A stretch of DNA of 64,000 nt from Nothophaeocryptopus gaeumannii (taxonomy: Eukaryota; Ascomycota; Dothideomycetes; Mycosphaerellales; Mycosphaerellaceae): NCBI GenBank assembly GCA_031771865.1, contig JASISA010000040.1, positions 1,550,001-1,614,000 of the forward strand, read 5' to 3'. Position numbers and translations under genes: made by a program. How positions within the stretch are numbered: the stretch's first letter is position 1; each line of letters opens with the position of its first letter. This document shows, piece by piece, positions 11,940-22,669 of the stretch. Below the pieces are notes generated by a model. That model was not told the origin of the DNA. It worked only from the letters and a program-made list of their open reading frames with translations, and did not search any database.

Positions 11940-12067
11940 GCGAGCCTGCGAGTGCCGCTGCAGTGACATGTGCTGCGAGTGGCAGCTACGAGTGCCGCTG
12001 CGAGTAACATGGGCAGCTACGAGTGCCTAGCTACGAGTGGCTCCGGCAGTTACGAGTGTGCACACCG
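11940..12067 (-). other. intron-like array of CACTCGYAG motifs
   Basis: Minus strand: starts GTAAGT right after the IAEFGK codons, then contains about seven copies of (C/T)ACTCG(C/T)AG-like words, each ending in AG. Likely an intron of the integrase gene with many competing acceptors. Confidence 0.55.
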
Positions 12068-13395
12068 CTACTTACCAAACTCTGCAATCTTGTCAACCCA
12101 TTGCTGTAAAACCGGATCTTCAGTATCCAGTAAATGCCCGTAGAAGTCACCGCCGTGAAGCTCCGGATAGTCGTAGAGATTGTTGGGCTCTCCAGCTACA
12201 TGCTTAGCAACTGTCTGTTCGTTGTGCTTACGGATTGTATGAGTATTCCAGCAGTGTACAAACTCTCCAGTTGTATACCTCATTACAGGGATGTAGATTG
12301 CGAGCCAGGCAATACGATCTGCTTTAAGAGCTGCGTTATAATGCCCTTCCTCTCGGAGTTGATTGAAATAGTCTCTCCAGCGGTTGAATACTGACTTTGC
12401 TGCCTCGCCCCACCAGTGCTCAATAGTCTGATTTCCTTTGCTTGTTGTATACCAGAAGGCATCGCTGAAAGTGATATGTTCGCTAGCAAGGTGCTCACGT
12501 AGGAGAAGATGTGCGTCCGCAAGCATTGGAGTTTCAACGCCTGATCAGATCGTATGATATTAGGCATACGGCCGGCCTTGTAGATCGTGATGATGTACTG
12601 TGCAAAAACCGAGAACTTGGTCTTAGCTAGCGGCCCAACAAAGTACCAGATAATCTTCCTTGAAAGACGTCGATACAGGCGTAGATCGAGCATCCATAAT
12701 TAGCCAGCTTACAAAAGCATCAATAGAGTATACATTATCAGCTCCTCGAGCTTGAGGCCTTACGCTACGAGGTTTACTGCGTTTACCAGGTCGACGGCTC
12801 TCAAAAGCTGCTGGCACCTTGGCACGGGCAATACGGAAGATGCGGTCTCTACGAGTGATCAGCGAGTGCAGCCTACGAGTGCGAGTGCCTGAGTGAATGA
12901 ATACAAAGGCGTACCTGCCAATGAAGTGCCATTTCTCACGAATAGTTTGGGCCAACTTGCGATATCAAAGTCCTGTGCAGCACCATGCCCAAGCACATGG
13001 TCCAATGCCTCGCTAATAGCGGCATCCACCTCTTCAGAAGATTCTGCTGGATACCTCTTATATAGGCCTATATCACGCCTCAACCGCTGATATTGTATGA
13101 GGGAGATATTGCAGCCATCTGCCTGTAGATACTGAACTTCCCTCTCATCTTTGTACGAGTACAGCCAGAAACGCTCAATAATACGGGCTCTGAGGGCATT
13201 GTCTACCTGTAGAGGAGCCTGTCGAATACGAGCACCCCACTGCTTCAGCCTCCTCTTCAGAGTCTTGACAGATATATCAATATCGTAGTAGGTTCGTAGA
13301 TTATCGCATATCGCAGTGTATTCGCGTCGGTCAAAGAAGATCCAGTGCTCAATCTGGGCTCGCACGGGCTCGAGGTCAACGGTATGAGGCGCCAT
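12068..13395 (-). pseudogene. DDE integrase-type transposase
   Basis: Start ATG at 13395 (MAPHTVDLEP). The N-terminal part has a helix-turn-helix-like segment (YDIDISVKTLKRRLKQWGAR). The catalytic core then follows in pieces: WHFIG joined across a 60-70-nt intron full of ACTCG motifs to RDRIFRIARAKVPAAFESRR, then YACIDVF (first D), NIIRSDQGVETPMLADAHLL (second D), and IEHWWGE...RWRDYF (E). It ends near 12068 at IAEFGK, followed by another GTAAGT intron made almost wholly of ACTCGYAG motifs. Frameshifts near 12955, 12660 and 12530 make this copy inactive. The D-D-E layout fits the retroviral-integrase-like (rve) family. Confidence 0.65.
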
Positions 13396-13480
13396 ATGCA
13401 CTTGCGAGTGCAGGTACGAGTGTAGGCACGAGTGTAGGGCAATATAACGAGTGTAGATAAGAGTGTGGAAGCCGAGGCGA

Positions 13481-13518
13481 AAGTTGATATGACCCTTAGT
13501 CATGAACAGGGCTCTGCC
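13481..13518 (-). repeat. right terminal inverted repeat of the integrase element
   Basis: Inverted copy of 8849-8886. The minus-strand reading from 13503 (MTKGHINF...) begins inside it, about 100 bp before the likely transposase ATG at 13395. Confidence 0.85.
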
Positions 13519-13529
13519 GTAATCCCGCC

Positions 13530-14219
13530 GAGACTAACGTTAAGGTTCGTGATATGGCCAAGACATCTAAGTCTCCGAGCCCTACGCTGCTTTGTTGACA
13601 TGTTCGGATAGAGAGCCTTCAAAACAGCGTCGATTGCTAGTCCATTGTTTCTTCCGTTGTCCACTATGAAGTAGCCAATTTGACCGCCAACTGACTACTC
13701 TTTAATAACTGCGAGCAGCATTGTTGCGATTTTCTCGCCTGCGTGTCCGCCAAGGATTCTTCTGAAGGCCAATCGCTCAATCCGGCGCTTTCCTTCCTGA
13801 TCAATAGAGTGGGCATTCACACTGAGAGTTGAGTAGCTATTTGGACTCGTCTAGCCGTCGAATGAGATGTGGACATTGCTTAGCGCTACCGCCATGTCTG
13901 CTTTTAGTACGGCCTTGTGAGCCTCATATTCTTCCATCATTATGCACGTCCGAATTGTCGACGCTGCACGCGGCAAGTAGCTCGCAAGACCGCTGTTATT
14001 GAAGCCGAGGAGATCGCGGAAATACTGGTTCTCAAGCATGCGGAAGGAGATGTAGCAATACGCAATCCGCCGGACAATCAAACCCTCAAAGCGCTGGAGG
14101 CTCTCGCTCGTGACTAACGAGCACATAATGACAGCGACACCGCTACCCTTCGACAACGACGGCCGCTCCGCCTTCTCGCCGTCCTTATTGATGTCATGGT
14201 CTCTTGAGAAGTGATGCAA
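13530..14219 (-). pseudogene. hAT transposase, N-terminal/central part
   Basis: The open segment 13851-14219 translates to a hAT transposase core with FEGLIVRRIAYC, LENQYFRDLLGF and SNVHISFDG. After an in-frame stop the same reading continues with SYSTLSVNAHSIDQEGKRR and IGYFIVDNGRNNG to CLGHI, the conserved hAT sequence around the catalytic region. The reading then stops matching at the inverted-repeat element that begins at 13518. The BED zinc-finger N-terminus expected upstream is absent. Non-functional remnant. Confidence 0.75.
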
Positions 14220-15309
14220 GGGCCCTTGATTGCCATTTAGAGCGAACAGCTGCTGCTTCTTGCACTCACTCTCACAGTGCTAGCTGTACTAGTTGGCTTA
14301 GCCCGTCCTTCTCCTTCACTAACGATGTTCGTGATTAAAGTATAGAATATCTCTAATATAACTACTATCTAGGAAATACTACATATAATACGTAGAGACG
14401 TGAGAGATACTCAAGTAGAAGCTTTATATGTTTCCAGGACTACTGAATGACGTAAAAGAGAGAGTGTAAGTCACTGCATTCAATGCAGGAGTGGCGTAGT
14501 AAGCCGAATGTTCGAGTCGCTGCGGAAGTGACGCGATCGTTCTCGTTGTTCAGTCCTGTTGAATCAGTGCATCTTACACAAACCGAGTGTGTCGAAGGTG
14601 CGTCGTAGGAGGGGAGGGCTTATAATTACAGAATGTAAGGATACTGTTGATTGAGTTATTCTGGAGCCGGACTCAGACAATGAGACAAGTCAAGCGACTG
14701 TCCAGTCGACTTTATTGCACTCCAAATGTATAAGGTCACATAGAATGGCGTTGTCATGTACGTTCACATTTTGATTCCGGCAATATTCAACTAGTGCGAA
14801 ACAACCGCTTTGAGGAGATGAATGAGCAATGGGTCAAAAAAGCCAAACAATTCACAACTATATACAGTTGTCTCAATAACGGGCCGCTTGATATGCAGCC
14901 GCTTTGATGAGGGCTAGAGAGATGTATGAGGGCCTTCTGATATTGGTATGGTCTGAAACAGACGCTAGAGGGGCTTTGAACAAAGCAAACAGATTCTGGA
15001 AGCATTAGAGAAGGCCGCGAAAGAGAATAATGATGCAGATGATCAAAGACCTCAATTACGTTTTAGGGAACGCCATAGTTATCCGCAAGACAATGACATC
15101 CTTTCATGTTTCTGCTGTTCCTGTAGGTCTGTAAGTTGCCTAAGTCCAACATCTGTCTTAGACACACTACTCTCTTCCAAGCCTAATTGCCATCGTTTGC
15201 TATAGGCTTTGTGCTGGTCTGCAAGAAAGAGAATTCGACGGGATATAAGCACTATGTTCTGCCTGTGGAAAGACTCAACAGACCTGTACTCAAATATTGC
15301 ACTGTTTAA
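14220..15309. other. intergenic, AT-rich patch and short decayed frames
   Basis: About 1.1 kb without a supported gene. 14330-14470 is AT-rich with many TA dinucleotides, as in RIP-affected repeats. The last few hundred bases may hold 5' exons or the promoter of the downstream ATPase, but no start could be fixed. Confidence 0.45.
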
Positions 15310-16863
15310 CGCAGGTACAGAATTTTTGGAACTCACGACGCAGAAAAGGCTCGTTATCTCCAGTTCTTCCAGGAAGACGAGGGGGGCCGGAGCGGCAAGG
15401 AGGAAGAGATCCGTACTACTCCCCTGTTCTCGCTACGGGTTAAGCGTATTGTCGACAAGAATCATCCCTCGTCTCCCGCCCTGGAGCAAGACAATGTCAG
15501 CAGCACCTCAGCTTCAGCTTCAGTCCCCGCACCTTTCAACAGCGACGGAAACACCACTACTCCATCCATTCCCATTCTACCACAATACAGTCTGCTGGGG
15601 TTCCACGTTGGTGAACACGCCGCTATCGACGCAAAAGAGCCTATCATGCTTAACACTAACGCACCTAGCTCGGTTTTCATCTGCGGCTCTCAGGGTAGCG
15701 GCAAGAGCTACACTCTGAGCTGTATGCTCGAGAATTGCCTCCTCTCTAACAACGAACTTGGAATCCTGCGCCAACCCCTCGCCGGAGTCGTTTTCCACTA
15801 CGATGTCGACAGTACTAACAGCGCTGTCGCCGAGGCTGCGAGCCTTTGCTCCCGCGGGATTCGAGTCCGTGTGCTTGTGTCGCCTAGCAACAAGTGGAAG
15901 CTTCAAGAGGCGTATTCGTGTCTTCCTAGTGCGACAGAGAACCTAGAGGTAATACCATTGATATTGAGTGATCAGCACCTCAGCATCGAGAGGATGCTCA
16001 AGTTGATGGCGTTCTCAGAGACGGAAGGGAATGTGCCGCTCTACATGGAAGTCATCCAGAAAATCCTGCGGAAAATGGCTATCGAAGGGACCGACTTTAC
16101 TATGGTAGCGTTTGAGCAGTTGCTAGAGCAGGAGAACTTCTCTCCAGGTCAGCGAACCATGATGAATATGCGACTCGATCTATTGCGCAGCTTCCTGAAA
16201 CCTCAGCGACCAAACACGCGGAAGGTGTCGAAGAATCCGGAGAGTTTTGCGAGGGCAATTCATGATCCGTTCGAGAGCGCGCCTGGTACACTCACGATCG
16301 TTGACCTAAGCGACCCGTTCATCGACTCGGCCACTGCGTGCGTCCTCTTCGAAATCTGCCTAGGGTTAGTGAAAGAACACAGACCCAAGGCCGGACTCGT
16401 CATTGCACTTGATGAAGCGCACAAATACTTGAACGATTCCTCTGCTGCAGCGAACTTTACAGGCCGCCTGCTGACGACCATTCGCGAGCAGAGGCACAAT
16501 GCTACACGCATTCTGATCGCAACGCAAGAACCCACTCTATCGAGCAAGCTGCTGGACCTCTGCTCTGTGAGTATCGTACACCACTTCAAGTCGCCAGCGT
16601 GGTTCGCAGCGCTCCGGGGTCACTTAGGTGGGGCATCAAATCTCACTGCAACAAGTGGGGAACAAGAGAAGATGTTTGAGAGCATCGTGAATTTAAGAAC
16701 CGGGGAATCTCTGGTGTTCGCCCCAGACGCTTTTGTGTGTGAAGACGACTCGTTTATGCCGGAAAGACTTGGTGCAGAAGTGATGAAGATGAGGACTAGG
16801 CAGAGGGCCGGAGTGGACAACGGAAAGAGCGTGCTGGCGAGTGACAGCACTATGATGACGTGA
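15310..16863 (+). CDS. HerA/VirB4-like P-loop ATPase
   Basis: Fungal P-loop NTPase of the HerA/FtsK-like type. The frame is open from 15310 to 16863, but the first in-frame ATG is at 15646. Upstream residues in the same frame (QYSLLGFHVGEHAAIDAKEP) look like authentic family sequence, so the true N-terminus lies upstream, probably behind an intron (possible acceptor ACGCAG at 15309-15314). Walker A is FICGSQGSGKSYTLSCMLEN, Walker B is GLVIALDEAHK, and a sensor-like RILIATQEP follows, as in DNA-pumping ATPases. Related fungal proteins are uncharacterised; a role in DNA or chromatin handling is inference. The core ATPase is intact, with no stops over about 500 codons. Confidence 0.75.
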   Translation, partial: RRYRIFGTHDAEKARYLQFFQEDEGGRSGKEEEIRTTPLFSLRVKRIVDKNHPSSPALEQDNVSSTSASASVPAPFNSDGNTTTPSIPILPQYSLLGFHVGEHAAIDAKEPIMLNTNAPSSVFICGSQGSGKSYTLSCMLENCLLSNNELGILRQPLAGVVFHYDVDSTNSAVAEAASLCSRGIRVRVLVSPSNKWKLQEAYSCLPSATENLEVIPLILSDQHLSIERMLKLMAFSETEGNVPLYMEVIQKILRKMAIEGTDFTMVAFEQLLEQENFSPGQRTMMNMRLDLLRSFLKPQRPNTRKVSKNPESFARAIHDPFESAPGTLTIVDLSDPFIDSATACVLFEICLGLVKEHRPKAGLVIALDEAHKYLNDSSAAANFTGRLLTTIREQRHNATRILIATQEPTLSSKLLDLCSVSIVHHFKSPAWFAALRGHLGGASNLTATSGEQEKMFESIVNLRTGESLVFAPDAFVCEDDSFMPERLGAEVMKMRTRQRAGVDNGKSVLASDSTMMT

Positions 16864-18586
16864 TGCAGTCTTCTAGTGCCTTAGGCACCCTCAATACACG
16901 CAGTGCTCTCATGAGCTGGGCGTAAAAGGCTGATCACGTGCTTTATGCCTTAGGCACGACTTGGCAGGACATTACATCTCTTTTCTTCATGCTTCAGCAA
17001 TGTCCACTTAGTCTTTTAGTCGACGCCCACACTTGCGAGAGAACAATCTGCTTGTTCGACCACAGCCCCTGAGGAAGAAGAGGCGGTGCTTTCATACGTT
17101 ACATACTTGCACTGGCTATGCTTCACACTTGACATCCAACATTCGGCGTTTTATTGCAGTGGAGAAGCACAGTACGTTGTATCTTGTGGCATGTAGTCCA
17201 CGTTTGCTCCCGTTATGAACGTACACAGCCTGTGTCCTCATATCATCCGTGGCGTAGACCACTGTGTGGAATCCAGCTGCCGGACGGTCTCCTCAGGTCC
17301 TGTGTAATAGCATGCTTCCAAATCCGCCCAGGTCACTGCTCCGACCCATACTCTACAGTATCCATCTGCTCTCAGTTTCGGCACTTTCGAGAAATCGATA
17401 CATCTACGGCAGAAGCAGCTCCACAACCCTTCTGGGTTCTGATCTACTCGACACCCTGCTGCGCATGCCCGGTCGACAATCGTCGCAAAGCCTTCTCTCA
17501 CCGGAAGGTGATTGAGGCAAGTAGTGTTCCACAGGCGGATGCTAGCAAGGTCAGCCATAATGTGCTTCAACTTCGGAAGCTCGCAAGCTTACTCGCGGTC
17601 GAAAAAAGCTCGGCATGGCATTCCAGGCGTGCTCATGGCTCTCTGACCTATCGGGGTGTTAGTACCGACTATCGATATCTGAACGCAAAAGCTTTTACAG
17701 TTCTTCAACAACCTCCCTCTTGTGCCGCAGAGAAAAGCAAAGTCCTGAAGTAGGCACATGTCTTGTCTTCATGTAACCTCATGCAAGTCCCGCAGAAGGC
17801 AACTGGGCAGATACACTGACTGAAGTATTGTCGTGTCGTGTTTGGACGTCCCGCAAGCGACCAAGGCTTGAATGATATTTAAGGCATGCGGTCTGACGCC
17901 CTATTGAGTTCAACAACTCAATGATATGTTGGTTTCGCGCTCGCCAGCCACTCCTGTTGTCGCACATAATCGACATTTCAAAATAGAGATGAGCCGTATC
18001 TATCTCAATGCAGGAACCCTGGCCGTACCAAGACCAATGTGGGTCAAGCGGCGATGTATATGAACGTGCTTCTTCCGGACGTCTTTCATTGAATGGCGGA
18101 GTTTCGCTTGGAGATCTACGCAGGAACAGTGCGGCTTGACCGAAGCGTGGGTGCGACGTGGGCGTAATATAGCAGCTGGTCAAGTCTAAGATCGCGCATC
18201 TAGACGCAGAATATGCGTGTATTGCACAATATCTGTGGCGTTGCCTTACGGCATGATATATGCCTCACAGGCCCGAAAGAGATCAGTAAAAGATCACCGG
18301 GCGCACTGCCAATGCCGCGGCGCACAACACTCTGAAATGCTAGCTAGAAGCGTGTACCACTATGCTGTACGCATACCACATGCCGGCCGTTGTAGCTGGT
18401 CAGGCGCATCCAGGTGTGGATCCCATAATTCTGTGAGGCCGAAGTGGTAGAAGACGAAGACGATGTGAAGCGACGAGTAAGTCCTAGCTATTCAAGACCG
18501 AGACATAGAGACATGCCAAGTCTTCATGCCTAAAGGTACAGATTCGATCATATGGCATTACTACAATGACGAGTATTTACCGAGTC
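16864..18586. other. intergenic region
   Basis: About 1.7 kb in which none of the open frames has convincing composition or motifs. I see nothing I can support. Confidence 0.5.
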
Positions 18587-19565
18587 CTAGGTCGTGTCAC
18601 ACTTCAAACACTCTTTCTGCCAGCAGAGATGGATCGACCACCCTCGCGAGCGGTTCTCGTACACCTCGGTACGTCTATCCCAACTGACTTCTTCTCCCGT
18701 ATTTGTGGTCAGATCCCAAAACCTTGCCCCAATCTGCTTCCACAATTCCCTCCTCTGCTCTATCTCTACTGCTTGATAGCGGACCCACTTTGGCGTAAAT
18801 CGAACGTACAGGTAATCGTTGTGGAGCACCATGGTCGATCGTACGTGTCCGTGTTGAGTCTCCACGCTAAGATTGTATCCGGGAGGTACTGTCATGTCCG
18901 GCGGTTTGGTTAAGTAGCTCCATCTGACTTGCGTAGAGGCCACCTTGCGCTCTACCCCGAGCACATCCACGTCAGCTAGATGGAGCGAGCTTTCGATCGA
19001 TAGCATAGGCTGCAATGCCCATGCTCCACTGTCGCGCACGATTCGTCTCTGCTTGATCATCGATAGTAGTATCTTCCTCTCGCGTAGTGTAGGTACAAGT
19101 GTAAGGCGTGGACTGGATTCCAACTGGATCGTCGTCCTCATCGCTAGTGACTGGGTATGTGACACTCAGCATTGCCGTTATAAACGTCTGGTACCTGGAG
19201 GTAGAGCTTGACCTTCGCTTGTTTGAGTGGCCAGTCCGTATTCCACGACGACTTGCGGAGTGACTGCAAAAATCGCTTCGTCAGTTCGGTGTTTACTCCT
19301 AGCGAGGGACGCCCAAATCGAATCTGCTGTGGGAAAGATGAATCGGACCGCTCGACTGAATTGCGACGTTGAGGCAAATATTGCTCAGATGCCAAATGTT
19401 TAGTACTTGCACGCTCAGCGCTGTGTGGGCTCGAAGCTGGAGATTAGCCAGTAGGCTACGTGATCCAGTAATTGCTACTTCTTGCTTTCCACACCCGCCA
19501 TCATCCCGAGCACTGCAATAAAACGTGATTTCTTGTTCAGATCGCCATACTCTCAACCTTGTCAA
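18587..19565 (-). pseudogene. hypothetical protein, fragmented over three frames
   Basis: The best block is 18587-19000 on the minus strand (ADVDVLGVERKVASTQVRWS ... YLYVRFTPKWVRYQAVEIEQ), which reads like a folded protein with a C-terminal Trp/Arg-rich region. Upstream, a second frame (19144-19395) has TELTKRFLQSLRKSSWNTDW, a third a short acidic segment. No splice combination I tried joins them cleanly, so either introns are misread or the gene is decaying. Family not recognised. Confidence 0.35.
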
Positions 19566-19787
19566 CAGTGGCCTGTCCCTTGGCCCGGCGCTTTACTCTC
19601 CTGATGAGTGTAAGATTCCGGCCACGTTGGTCAATCCCCAAAGTGGTCAGTTCTGTGGATGTAGCCGCCTGCCGCACGCGCCTACAAAAAAAGCAGCTCC
19701 ACGCAGTGGACACCGCAGGTATGCGACAGAAGGATGGATATCAAGTGAGGACGTCAAACTGTGGGGCATGCAATCTGTGCCAATGTG

Positions 19788-19835
19788 GTGCACGGACGCT
19801 CGCGTCCCACGTGTGGGACGCGGACGGCCGTGCAC
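19788..19835. repeat. interrupted inverted repeat (hairpin)
   Basis: Inner arms of 10 bp, CGCGTCCCAC (19801-19810) and GTGGGACGCG (19813-19822), separated by 2 nt; outer arms GTGCACGG (19788-19795) and CCGTGCAC (19828-19835) pair around 5-nt non-matching stretches. It lies about 60 bp upstream of the ATG at 19896. Confidence 0.8.
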
Positions 19836-19895
19836 ACCGTGTACGTTCGAATTGGAGAAAGCTTCCAGTGGCACCCTTCCTCCTTCGACTTCACG

Positions 19896-22641
19896 ATGAA
19901 GATGACTCCAACTCAGATAGCGAAGGCATTGTCTGACATGCATCCCGAAGATGCAGTCAAGGTTCAGGTTCGTGCAGAGAAATTCTCGAGGTTAGGTTTC
20001 ATGCCTGATGCATTCAGGTTTTTCACGATGCGATACTACAGTTCGTGCGGCGGAGTAGCAAAACGTTTCGCCGGGAAATTCGCGACGTATTGTGCGTGGG
20101 CAGAGACTCAAACGAAGAGCAAGAAGAACCAGGAGACGGAGCCCCAGGAGACCGAGATGGCTACCCAAAAAAGAAGCGAAAGAACTGGACGCAAGACGAA
20201 CAATTCGAATTGATTGAGCGGTTTCGAAGCTTCGCAACGCGGAAGAAACTTGATTTTCGAAAATCCCAAGTCTCGCATCTTGTAGAGGCTTTGCTCGATC
20301 TTCAGACTGGGTATGGCGCAGCGAGAGAAGCAGTCAAAGGGAATTCCTGGTGTGCTGAAAACGCCGATGCGTGCGAACAAGGAACGACCACAAGACAGCA
20401 AGGCGCCCTGGATCTCTTGGCCACCTCCGATCGACAGACTTTCGCTGCAGAAGGGACTAGGAAATTATCATGCTGCGAGTCTACTATGAGGTTGACCGTC
20501 TCAAATCTATTGCAGTGCGGAAGCAGATGGCCACTGGCAAAACCGAAACGTTGATCGCCGCGGCCGAGCGTGAGTTCTTGAGCAAGTCAACAGCGTCTCA
20601 GAAAGACGTTAGGTCCGTACGAGATTGTTGTTGTACTTACATTATAGTATCCCAACGCAATAGTGGTCTTGGTCTTCTCCTTATGCTCGGTTGTTCGAGC
20701 AGACGACTGTGAGTGTCTTATCTAATCTCTGACACTCTGATTCTAAGAAATATATGCAGGTGGGAGCGGAAGCTTAACAGAGATAATGCAAGAATTTTTT
20801 GCGAATTCTATGAGGACAGCTTCAAACACATGACCGGCATGGCAGCACGCTTGCAAGACATAGCGTGTGGGATCCTAAGAAACGGCCTTATGCGGAATGC
20901 AATCAATCCTGGAGAACTGGAAAGGGATGGCCACATCTTCACTCATCATTTCCGAAAAGTTTTGCCACGAGAGGATATGCAGAATCAGATTCTCTCTGAA
21001 GAGACATCACTATACGTGGCCGGTGTGGGCGAACCCACGCTTCTTACGGCAGAAAGCCAGAGCCCTGCAGCATCTGCGCAACAGGCGCTTTCTTCTTTGG
21101 TCTGCGCGTTTGGAAGGATGCCCGTTTTCATGCTCAACTGTGCTACTTCTCCCCAGCCTCGATGGAACGAGTATGGTGATGAGGGTCAAGTTAGCCAACC
21201 TAGCGTTCTGCTCGACGCAGATATCAAGAACATTCTAACAAGCAGGGATGGGCTTTGGGAATCTGTTCGGAGACTTACTTCACTTGGCATCCTGGAGAAA
21301 CTCCACAACGCCGATGAATACATTTGCAAATCAGCGTCGGCAAAGCAAATTTACCACAAAGAAGAATCGCGATGGGTCGAGCAAGCCTTCTGTTTGTTCT
21401 GCTACGTTTGTCCTCGTAGCCCAGCAGCGCTGTGAGTCGACAGCCGCAAGTTCACGAATCCGCATTCTAACATGGCAACAGGTCATCTGCGAAGAGAAAC
21501 GTGCTCTTGACAGTATTAGACCGTTTACTTCAAGCCTATCATCGACTCCGGATGAAGTTTCCATCCCATGATGAAGCAATTGAGACTCTCGTAGCTGTTT
21601 CGAAGTTCGGACAGTTAGGCCAACGACGTCGGATCCTGTCCTTTGCTCGCGAAAAGCTCCATGAAGGTAGTGCTGTACACTTGCAGGCAGAGGCGACAAA
21701 CCAATTGAGCGGTTTGTTACGTCTTCAAGGAGACGTTACAACCTCCTTTAAGCTGCTGAGCAATTTCTTTGATCAATCGGATATAGTCGACAAGCTTGAA
21801 GACCGGCCAGTTCTCGGACTCTTGCATCTTTCTCAAGCGGCCAACTATGCTTACTGCTCTGACTTTATATCAGCCGACAACGAAGCCCGAAAGTGGACTC
21901 CCCCGGCCTTGTCCCTGACAGACAAGCATCTGGATGTTATCTGGGACCAGATTCATTCTGCTGGCAAGATCCTTCGAGGGCGGGGCAATTTCGCCGGAGC
22001 ACATATTTTCTTCGAGAAATGTCTTGATACCAGGCATAATCACAAACGATGTTTGGCCATGTCTCACTATGCTGATAATTGCATAGAATTGGACTATCTG
22101 GACCCCTGGACAGCTGGAAGCATTTGCCCTCAGATGCTTGATCAGATTCTGAATTTGATATATCCTGAGACTCAGCGGTTACGATCGTCCGCGCCACGTT
22201 CAAAGGGTTTCCGCCGTCTCCTTTTGTGCATGTCTGAAATTCACCTCCGGCGAGGGCACTTCAGCGACGCCAACATTGTTCTTGAGGAGTTGTGTGACAT
22301 CTATGCGGGTCTGCCCGAGCCCGATATCGTTGACAGACTTGGCCACATGCGCACATACATTGCTCTGGCGCGTACCTGTCCTAGCTCTGAATCGGAAGTC
22401 CGATGGATCGCGGCCTTGGGACTCGGCATGAAATACTATCCAAACGAGGAAGATGTCTTTATAGTAGCTTTGATACAGCTCTTTATCTGCAGTGCACGCG
22501 TCGAGACTGGAGATGAAGAAGGTGGTCGCACTGCCTTCACACGTGCGGCACAAATATATCATCGAAGAAGTCCTTAATTCCTCATTCCCGGAGCTGGCAC
22601 ATATTTACTTGACGAAGTGCGACACCGCATTCAGTCACTGA
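19896..22641 (+). pseudogene. TPR-type large fungal protein gene with frameshifts
   Basis: Starts MKMTPTQIAKALSDMHPEDA. The reading shifts to +1 in a run of six A at about 20170, entering an NLS-like PKKKRKNWT segment. It shifts again near 20400 and 20465, then continues to 21431 through a 51-nt intron (20709-20759) as a helical region with FYEDSFKHMTGMAARLQDIA and ESRWVEQAFCLFCYVCP. Another intron (21432-21481) leads into tetratricopeptide-like helices (ATNQLSGLLRLQGDVTTSFK, LHLRRGHFSDANIVLEELCD). Near 22535 a last shift leads to IIEEVLNSSFPELAHIYLTK and stop at 22641. I believe this is one gene of a recurrent fungal family, perhaps the C-terminal part of a STAND/NLR-like protein. At least three shifts argue for decay. 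Confidence 0.5.
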
Positions 22642-22669
22642 CCGGGTGGATCCTACAGCAGCGTCCCGT

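Larger units (their letters stand above)
8849..13518. mobile_element. 4.67-kb DDE-integrase transposon with 38-bp TIRs
   Basis: Both ends carry the same 38-bp sequence in opposite orientation (8849-8886 and 13481-13518, beginning GGCAGAGCCCTGTTCATGAC). Inside are two divergent gene sets: a plus-strand Zn-finger/coiled-coil ORF near the left end and a minus-strand integrase-like transposase starting at 13395 near the right end. Further minus-strand Ser/Ala/Pro-rich segments lie between. Flanks on either side carry hAT transposase sequence in the same orientation, consistent with insertion into a hAT element. I could not identify a clear target-site duplication. The superfamily is not certain; the 'rve'-type DDE core resembles integrase-domain transposons seen in other fungi. 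Confidence 0.7.
7675..14219 (-). mobile_element. hAT transposon copy, decayed and interrupted
   Basis: One end is defined by CAGGGGTCTTGTTGGTCCGG at 7675, identical to both termini of the second copy at 61016-62389. Reading leftward from 14219, the minus strand encodes hAT transposase pieces: 14219-13851 (FEGLIVRRIAYC, ...YLPRAASTIRTC, ending SNVHISFDG), continuing to about 13530 with IGYFIVDNGRNN and a CLGHI motif. The 3' part is at 8305-7797 (LQLVLNNATRWN, then an acidic tail). A different element with its own inverted repeats lies between them (8849-13518). The other TIR was not found, so that end is lost. Stops and frameshifts show it is inactive. Confidence 0.75.

Noticed and set aside
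17154..17753. 199-codon plus-strand ORF
   Set aside because: Cys/Arg/Ser-rich without domains or splice signals, and the opposite strand is also open; looks like chance.
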